Positions 5,558-10,043 of a stretch of DNA of 10,043 nucleotides are shown in pieces. The stretch spans positions 1 to 10,043 of the forward strand of contig DAOUMU010000032.1 in NCBI GenBank assembly GCA_034409055.1, in the 5' to 3' direction. The DNA comes from DAOUMU01 sp034409055. Its GTDB lineage: Bacteria > Chloroflexota > Anaerolineae > 4572-78 > J111. The translations under genes and the position numbers were made by a program. Numbering within the stretch: position 1 is the first letter of the stretch; the number at the start of each line of letters is the position of its first letter. The notes beneath the pieces were generated by a model, which was not told the DNA's origin, did not search any database, and saw only the letters and a list, made by a program, of their open reading frames with translations.

Positions 5558-6616
5558 TTAAGACGGAACTCGTTTCCCGTCCATATCGAAATAATGTAGT
5601 CTCTCCAGGGCGGTGTTGAATCGAACTTCATCACCGACCCCCAGGTGAGTCATGCCTGGCACCAGACTAATCAATGTTTGCTCGCCGGCCTTGATATGGA
5701 GAATCGTTTCCACGCCCAGCGGCTCAGTCAGGAGGACTTGGCCCGTGAACTGACCCTCGGCGTGGGGGGTAATGTCCTCGGGACGGATGCCCAACAGGAA
5801 CGGAGCAGGCAAGTCAAGTTCAGGGGCCGGTAGATGGAGGTTGCTATCCTTGATGCACAAGCTGCTGTTTTCCCGCCTGGTTTCAAACAGGTTGATGCGG
5901 GGCGTGCCCACTAATTGAGCCACAAAGGTTGTGGCTGGCCGGTCGTAGATGTCGTCGGCAGTCCCCACCTGCACAATGCGTCCCTCGTTCAGAACGGCAA
6001 TGCGATCGGCCATAGTCAGCGCTTCGATCTGGTCGTGGGTTACAAACAGGGTGGTACTGCCCTGCGTCTTCTGCAGGTGCTGAAGCTCAACCCGTAGAGC
6101 CTCACGCAACTTGGCATCCAGGTTTGAGAGGGGTTCATCCATCAGGAAAATGCGAGGGTCACGCACAATAGCCCGGCCAATGGAGACCCGCTGCATCTCA
6201 CCGCCCGAGAGATGGGCCGTCTTCCGCTCAAGGAGATGGTCGATACGCAGTGTCCTGGCGGCCTCTTCGACGTGCTGGTGGATTTCTGGCTCGGGCATAC
6301 GCCGCAGGGGAGCGCGCAGGGGGAAGGCCAGGTTGTCGTAGACCGACATGGTTGGGTAGAGCGAATACTGTTGGAAGACAAAAGCAACATCCCGGGTGGC
6401 CGGGGGCAAGTTGTCGACCGGCTCGTCGTCGAATAGTATGCTGCCCTCGTCTTGACGTTCCAGTCCGGCGATTACTCGCAACGTGGTCGTCTTGCCGGCG
6501 CCAGTCGGGCCAAGCAGCACAAAAAACTCTCCGTCTTGGATAGAGAAGGAGACATTTTTCAGGGCTGTCACCCCCGGGAAATGTTTGGTGATATTTTGTA
6601 GGGTTACGTTACTCAT
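5558..6616 (-). CDS. CUT1-type ABC transporter ATPase (second of a pair)
   Basis: This 352-residue MalK/UgpC-type ATPase powers the sugar importer from the cytoplasmic face. It shows Walker A GPTGAGKTT (36-44), Q-loop FQQYSLYP (81-88), signature LSGGEMQRV (136-144), Walker B RIFLMDEP (155-162) with catalytic E161, D-loop SNLDAKLR and switch H194 in VTHDQIEA. The C-terminal TOBE/regulatory domain (about 235-352) has the typical block LLGIRPEDI (274-282). All catalytic residues are intact. It starts 11 nt after the other ATPase gene, with GAGGT (6623-6627) beside that gene's stop codon as the likely Shine-Dalgarno. Its divergence from the first ATPase in signature, D-loop and C-terminal domain argues for a heterodimer rather than a recent duplication. 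Confidence 0.95.
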   Translation of the reverse strand: MSNVTLQNITKHFPGVTALKNVSFSIQDGEFFVLLGPTGAGKTTTLRVIAGLERQDEGSILFDDEPVDNLPPATRDVAFVFQQYSLYPTMSVYDNLAFPLRAPLRRMPEPEIHQHVEEAARTLRIDHLLERKTAHLSGGEMQRVSIGRAIVRDPRIFLMDEPLSNLDAKLREALRVELQHLQKTQGSTTLFVTHDQIEALTMADRIAVLNEGRIVQVGTADDIYDRPATTFVAQLVGTPRINLFETRRENSSLCIKDSNLHLPAPELDLPAPFLLGIRPEDITPHAEGQFTGQVLLTEPLGVETILHIKAGEQTLISLVPGMTHLGVGDEVRFNTALERLHYFDMDGKRVPS

Positions 6617-6627
6617 TGGAGCACCTC

Positions 6628-7710
6628 TCAGTTCATTGCGGCTTCGGTCTTGGGATCGAAGAAGCGTATCATCTCGGGGTTGAGATCAAAGTGGACCGTT
6701 GTACCGATTGGGTAACGAGTTAGCCGGTCACCGCGGATATGCACGATGTCAGCCTCGTTCAGGTTGACATGAAGCATCGTATAGGCTCCATGGAGCTCGG
6801 TAGCATAAACCTGCCCGGCCAGGACCCCCTCATCCTTGATCTGAGCGGCCTCGGGGCGGAAGCCGACGATGATGACATCGTCTACCCCACCGAGAGCCTT
6901 TTGCAGAGAGGCTTGCCGGTCTGGCGGGACGGGATAACGGTTCGAACCCGGCAGTTGCACCACGCCGTCGGCATACTGACCGGTGATCAGATTCATACCC
7001 GGACTGCCGATAAAGTTGGCCACAAACAGGTTAGCCGGGTCATAGTACACCTCTGCTGGTGTACCGACTTGCTGTATCTCTGCGTCCGACATCACCACAA
7101 TACGATCACCCATAGCCATAGCCTCGATCTGGTCGTGAGTGACGTAGACGGTGGTGGCCTCCTGATCAATGTGCAGCCGTTTGATCTCGGCGCGCATACT
7201 TTCGCGGAACTCTGCATCGAGCGCGCCGAGGGGTTCATCCATCAGGAAAGCAGCCGGACGGCGGACCAGGGCTCTGGCCAGGGCCACCCGCTGTTGATCG
7301 CCACCGCTTAACTTGCCCGGTCGCACAGCCAGCAGGTGTCCGATGCGGAGTAACTCCACCACTTCTTTGACGCGCTTTTTAATCGTCTCTTTTGATTGAC
7401 CTTCCGCTTGAAGCGGGAAGGCAATATTCTCGTAGGCGGTCAGGTGGGGATAGAGGGCAAAGAATTGAAAGACGAAAGCGATATTACGCTCGCTGGGATG
7501 CAACCAGGTCACTTTACGCCTATCGAGGAAGATGTCACCGCCGGTGACCGTCTCCAGACCCGAGATCATGCGCAGGGTGGTGGTCTTACCGCAGCCAGAT
7601 GGGCCGAGCAGGACCACAAATTCACCGCTGGTGATGGTCAGATCCATCGGCTTAACGGCGTGAAATTCACCAAATTTCTTTTCGACTTGACGGAGTTCTA
7701 TTGTAGCCAT
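6628..7710 (-). CDS. CUT1-type ABC transporter ATPase (first of a pair)
   Basis: This 360-residue MalK/UgpC-type ATPase shows Walker A GPSGCGKTT (36-44), Q-loop FQFFALYP (81-88), signature LSGGDQQRV (134-142), Walker B AAFLMDEP (153-160) with catalytic E159, D-loop GALDAEFR and switch H192 in VTHDQIEA. The C-terminal TOBE domain (about 235-360) contains IVGFRPEAAQI (281-291). The usual LSGGQ is LSGGD, and the usual SNLDAKLR is GALDAEFR; both look functional. It lies 36 nt after the second permease gene. The Shine-Dalgarno is weak (GGA about 5-8 nt before the ATG). It most likely pairs with the next gene's ATPase on the two permeases, as GlpS and GlpT do in rhizobial glycerol transporters; that pairing is inferred. 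Confidence 0.95.
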   Translation of the reverse strand: MATIELRQVEKKFGEFHAVKPMDLTITSGEFVVLLGPSGCGKTTTLRMISGLETVTGGDIFLDRRKVTWLHPSERNIAFVFQFFALYPHLTAYENIAFPLQAEGQSKETIKKRVKEVVELLRIGHLLAVRPGKLSGGDQQRVALARALVRRPAAFLMDEPLGALDAEFRESMRAEIKRLHIDQEATTVYVTHDQIEAMAMGDRIVVMSDAEIQQVGTPAEVYYDPANLFVANFIGSPGMNLITGQYADGVVQLPGSNRYPVPPDRQASLQKALGGVDDVIIVGFRPEAAQIKDEGVLAGQVYATELHGAYTMLHVNLNEADIVHIRGDRLTRYPIGTTVHFDLNPEMIRFFDPKTEAAMN

Positions 7711-7746
7711 ATTTTATCCAATACTATTTTAATTGATAAACGCCTA

Positions 7747-8742
7747 CTATTGGCGCACTGCCCCGAAGGTAACGCCACGCAGCAGGTATTGGCGCAGAGC
7801 AAAGGTAACGATCACCACCGGGATTAGGAAGCCCAGCGCACCCGCAGCAATGGCCGCCCACTCAATACCGCCGCGTCCGAGCATACTGACCATACTGGGG
7901 GGCGCAGTGCGGGCGGTATCACTGGTCAACATCAAGGCAAAGGCATATTCGTTCCAGGCAAAGATCAGGCAGAAGACGGTCGTGGCCGCAATGCCGGTTA
8001 CCGCCTGGGGCAGCACGACCTTGAAAAATGCCTGGAAGCGGCTGTAGCCATCAATCATAGCCGCTTCTTCATACTCACGGGGAATCTCGTCGATGAACCC
8101 TTTGAGCAGCCAGACGGAGAAGGACAGGTTGAAGACGGTGTACAGCAGGATCATGCCGAGGTGGGTATCGTGCAGCTTCAACTGGCGATACATCAGGAAC
8201 AGGGGAATGGTCACCACCACCGGCGGCAGCATACGGGTACTAAGGATAAAGAACAGCAGGTCGTTTTTGCCGGAAATGTTGAAGCGGCTGAAAGCATAAG
8301 CCGCAAATAGACCCAACACAACGGAAGCAATTGTGGATAACCCGGCGATAATGAGTGAGTTTCTCAAACGAAATGTATATTGGCTCAGGCCGGTGATCTC
8401 CATCCCGCGCTCGGCCATGAATCGCTCGGCCCAGTTGAGATCCTCGCGCTGAAGGTACTCTTCCAACCCGCCCTTGGGCAGGATGGCCCGGTCGGTGAGC
8501 AACAACATAAACCCTTCCAGCGTCGGCTGGAAGAGGAGTTTGGGGGGAATGGAGACGACGTCGGCCCGTGTCTTGAAAGCTGTTGTGCCTATAGCAAACA
8601 CCGGGATGAGCATGATGATGGTTATGACCATGACGACCAGGGCACGGATCGTACGCAGTAGCCGGGCGCGGGGGTTGACTTTGTCAACCCGGATTCCTTC
8701 TGTTATTGGTAGACGGGGACCAACTTCTTCAAAGCGTGACAT
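7747..8742 (-). CDS. Carbohydrate ABC transporter permease, MalG-like
   Basis: This 331-residue inner-membrane permease belongs to the CUT1 family. Six hydrophobic segments lie at about 33-53, 129-151, 162-185, 196-216, 250-272 and 297-317. The EAA loop that docks on the ATPase reads EEAAMIDGYSRFQAFFKVVL (225-244), followed by PQA. A basic 32-residue N-terminal tail precedes the first helix. The external loop between helices 1 and 2 (about 54-128) is long and partly hydrophilic, which makes the protein longer than typical MalG relatives of about 280 residues. The ATG follows the previous permease's stop by 3 nt, and its GGGGAG Shine-Dalgarno lies in that gene's last codons, indicating translational coupling. 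Transported substrate unknown. Confidence 0.94.
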   Translation of the reverse strand: MSRFEEVGPRLPITEGIRVDKVNPRARLLRTIRALVVMVITIIMLIPVFAIGTTAFKTRADVVSIPPKLLFQPTLEGFMLLLTDRAILPKGGLEEYLQREDLNWAERFMAERGMEITGLSQYTFRLRNSLIIAGLSTIASVVLGLFAAYAFSRFNISGKNDLLFFILSTRMLPPVVVTIPLFLMYRQLKLHDTHLGMILLYTVFNLSFSVWLLKGFIDEIPREYEEAAMIDGYSRFQAFFKVVLPQAVTGIAATTVFCLIFAWNEYAFALMLTSDTARTAPPSMVSMLGRGGIEWAAIAAGALGFLIPVVIVTFALRQYLLRGVTFGAVRQ

Positions 8743-8745
8743 AGG

Positions 8746-9693
8746 TTACTCCCCTCTCAGTTGGTTGAGATATTTGATGTAGATGTTACTGACGGCGATG
8801 ATGACGATCAAGACGATATAGGCCAGGGCGCTGGCCTGGCCAGTGCGCCACTGCCCCAAAAATGCCTGGCGGTAAAGGTTGACCGCAATCAACTCGGTTT
8901 GTTCACCCGGGCCACCGCCGGTCATACCCATCACCAGGTCGAAGGACTTAAAAGCTTCGATGGTGCGGAACAGAACAGCAATCAGCAGCAGGGGGGCCAC
9001 CTGTGGCAGGGTGATGCGCCTGAACTGGAACCAGGAACTGGCCCGGTCGATGGCCGCCGCCTCGTAGAGATAGTCGGGGATGGCATTCAGCCCGGACAGG
9101 ACCAGTAGCATCACAAACGGGCTCCACATCCACACGTCAACAATGACCACGGCCCACAAGGCCAGACCCGGCACAGGTTGTCCACCCCAACGGCTGGCCA
9201 GCCAGTCGGGCGCGTGAGCGGCGCTGGTGAAGCCAAGTAGATAATTCAAGATACCGTAGGAGGGATTGTACATCAGCTTCCAAAACAACCCGACCACCAC
9301 CGGGGAGAGCATCATCGGGATCAGGATCAGGGTGGTGACGATGCCGCTGCCCTTGAACTTCTGCCGCACGAACATAGCCATAGTGAAGCCAACAATCGTT
9401 TGCAGACCCACCGACATCAAGGCAAAGCGGCCCGTGGTGGCAAAGTAGGTCCACATATTTTCGTTATTCAGAATGTTTCGGAAATTATCGAATAAAACCC
9501 ACTGTGGCGATTGGCGGGCGATGGCCGAGTAATCGGTGAAAGCCAAGTACAGGCTGTAGAACAGGGGAAAAACGTTCATCGCGATCAGCAGGATCAGAGT
9601 TGGCCAGATGAACAGATTTTGAATAGTCCGGTCGCTCAGATGGCGAGCCTGACCAGCATGCCTGATACTTGCTTGAGTGTTGACTGAGGACAT
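8746..9693 (-). CDS. Carbohydrate ABC transporter permease, MalF/UgpA-like
   Basis: This 315-residue CUT1 permease has six hydrophobic segments, at about 28-50, 88-108, 117-137, 178-200, 231-253 and 286-307. The EAA motif LYEAAAIDRASSWFQFRRIT (209-228), followed by LPQVAP, forms the cytoplasmic coupling helix for an ATPase. The block FDLVMGMTGGGPGEQTE (251-267) is typical of sugar permeases of this type. It forms the membrane channel with the MalG-like permease encoded next. The Shine-Dalgarno is weak (AAAGAGA about 9 nt before the ATG), and the gene follows a strong hairpin after the solute-binding protein gene. This fits lower expression of membrane subunits than of the binding protein. Confidence 0.94.
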   Translation of the reverse strand: MSSVNTQASIRHAGQARHLSDRTIQNLFIWPTLILLIAMNVFPLFYSLYLAFTDYSAIARQSPQWVLFDNFRNILNNENMWTYFATTGRFALMSVGLQTIVGFTMAMFVRQKFKGSGIVTTLILIPMMLSPVVVGLFWKLMYNPSYGILNYLLGFTSAAHAPDWLASRWGGQPVPGLALWAVVIVDVWMWSPFVMLLVLSGLNAIPDYLYEAAAIDRASSWFQFRRITLPQVAPLLLIAVLFRTIEAFKSFDLVMGMTGGGPGEQTELIAVNLYRQAFLGQWRTGQASALAYIVLIVIIAVSNIYIKYLNQLRGE

Positions 9694-9727
9694 GGTGTAA
9701 TCTCTTTCGTCTGTTATTTTTCAGAAT

Positions 9728-9758
9728 GGGGGGGAGGCAGCCACACTGTCTCCCCCCC
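9728..9758 (-). other. Strong intercistronic hairpin between binding-protein and permease genes
   Basis: Thirteen bases at 9728-9740 (seven G, then AGGCAG) pair with 9746-9758 (CTGTCT, then seven C), with one mismatch in the minus-strand transcript and a 5-nt loop. No U-tract follows (ATTCTGAAAAATAAC), so read-through is expected. Hairpins in this position, after the binding-protein gene of an ABC operon, are known to stabilise the upstream message and reduce downstream expression, as in malE-malF. That role is inferred here. Confidence 0.65.
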
Positions 9759-9790
9759 GTAAAATTGCCAGGGGTCGGGATACGAGGTTG

Positions 9791-10043
9791 CTATTTGATG
9801 AAGCCTGCGTCCCGCAGGATGCGGTCGTGTTCTTCGGCAATGGTGTTCATGGTTTCTTCAGCCGTGCCCGTGCCCTCGACGATGTAGGTGTGCAGCTCGC
9901 GCTGAACCACTTCCAACAACTCGCCGTAGACCGGCACGTTCCAGAAGTCCATGACGAAGGTCATCGTCTCGGCGAAAGCAGGGTTGAAGGGGGTTGCGTT
10001 CAGGAAGGCATCAGATTGGAGCACCTTGGCGTTGCAGGTGTAG
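9791..10043 (-). CDS. Extracellular solute-binding protein of the ABC transporter (C-terminal fragment)
   Basis: Only the last 83 residues are present; the frame stays open to the right window edge, so the gene continues beyond it. A GTG at 10024 is an internal valine, not a start. The fragment contains NATPFNPAFAETMTFVMDFW, then NVPVYGELLEVVQRELHTYI, then a helical end EETMNTIAEEHDRILRDAGF. This resembles the C-terminal helices of family 1 sugar-binding proteins (SBP_bac_1), which run past the hinge and end in a repeat helix ahead of the stop. The protein should be exported or lipid-anchored and deliver the substrate to the two permeases that follow, 97 nt downstream. The signal peptide and binding residues lie outside the window, so the ligand cannot be inferred. 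Confidence 0.82.
   Translation of the reverse strand, partial: YTCNAKVLQSDAFLNATPFNPAFAETMTFVMDFWNVPVYGELLEVVQRELHTYIVEGTGTAEETMNTIAEEHDRILRDAGFIK

Noticed and set aside
6739..7311. 190-residue plus-strand ORF
   Set aside because: It lies wholly antisense to the first ATPase gene, has no recognisable domain and no Shine-Dalgarno support; it is a by-product of the codon pattern of the real gene.
333..10043. Defence system, phage or biosynthetic cluster
   Set aside because: All genes fit a sugar or polyol uptake and catabolism operon; the Tm-1 antiviral link is known only from plants and is not evidence of bacterial immunity.

Overview
The window looks like part of a bacterial chromosome, and every gene I accept lies on the minus strand. 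Base composition is moderately GC-rich. The gene content is a CUT1-type sugar or polyol ABC transporter joined to xylose-isomerase-like TIM barrels and a Tm-1-type gene pair, with palindromic repeats of the GTCATTC type between genes. That combination would fit a Chloroflexota (Anaerolineae-like) heterotroph. This assignment is inference only: there is no rRNA or marker gene here.

Layout in transcription order (right to left). 10043-9791: C-terminal end of an extracellular solute-binding protein, cut by the window edge. 9758-9728: strong intercistronic hairpin. 9693-8746 and 8742-7747: the two CUT1 permeases. 7710-6628 and 6616-5558: two different MalK-like ATPases. 5530-5063: small four-helix membrane protein of unknown function. 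5015-4167: D-tagatose/D-psicose 3-epimerase-like enzyme. 4123-4088: attenuator-like hairpin followed by TTTT. 4039-2825: UPF0261/Tm-1-like ATP-binding protein. 2802-2660: a MITE-like palindromic element with 8-bp target duplications. 2624-1794: PEP-hydrolase-like TIM barrel. 1777-1379: cupin. 1334-333: second xylose-isomerase-like TIM barrel. 332-200: 3' region with two hairpins. 188-1: tandem array of palindromic repeats running off the left edge.

The genes are tightly packed (gaps of 3-48 nt except at the hairpins and the MITE) and nearly all have good Shine-Dalgarno sequences, so they probably form one long operon or an operon with internal attenuation. The simplest reading is import of a monosaccharide, polyol or sugar acid by the ABC system, then cytoplasmic isomerisation or cleavage by the two TIM-barrel epimerases, the cupin and the Tm-1/PEP-hydrolase pair. 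No kinase, dehydrogenase, glycoside hydrolase or regulator lies in the window, so the substrate cannot be named. The most interesting items are the pathway built around the split Tm-1 homologue, the MITE with intact target duplications inside the operon, the paired ATPases with a companion membrane protein, and the palindromic repeat array.
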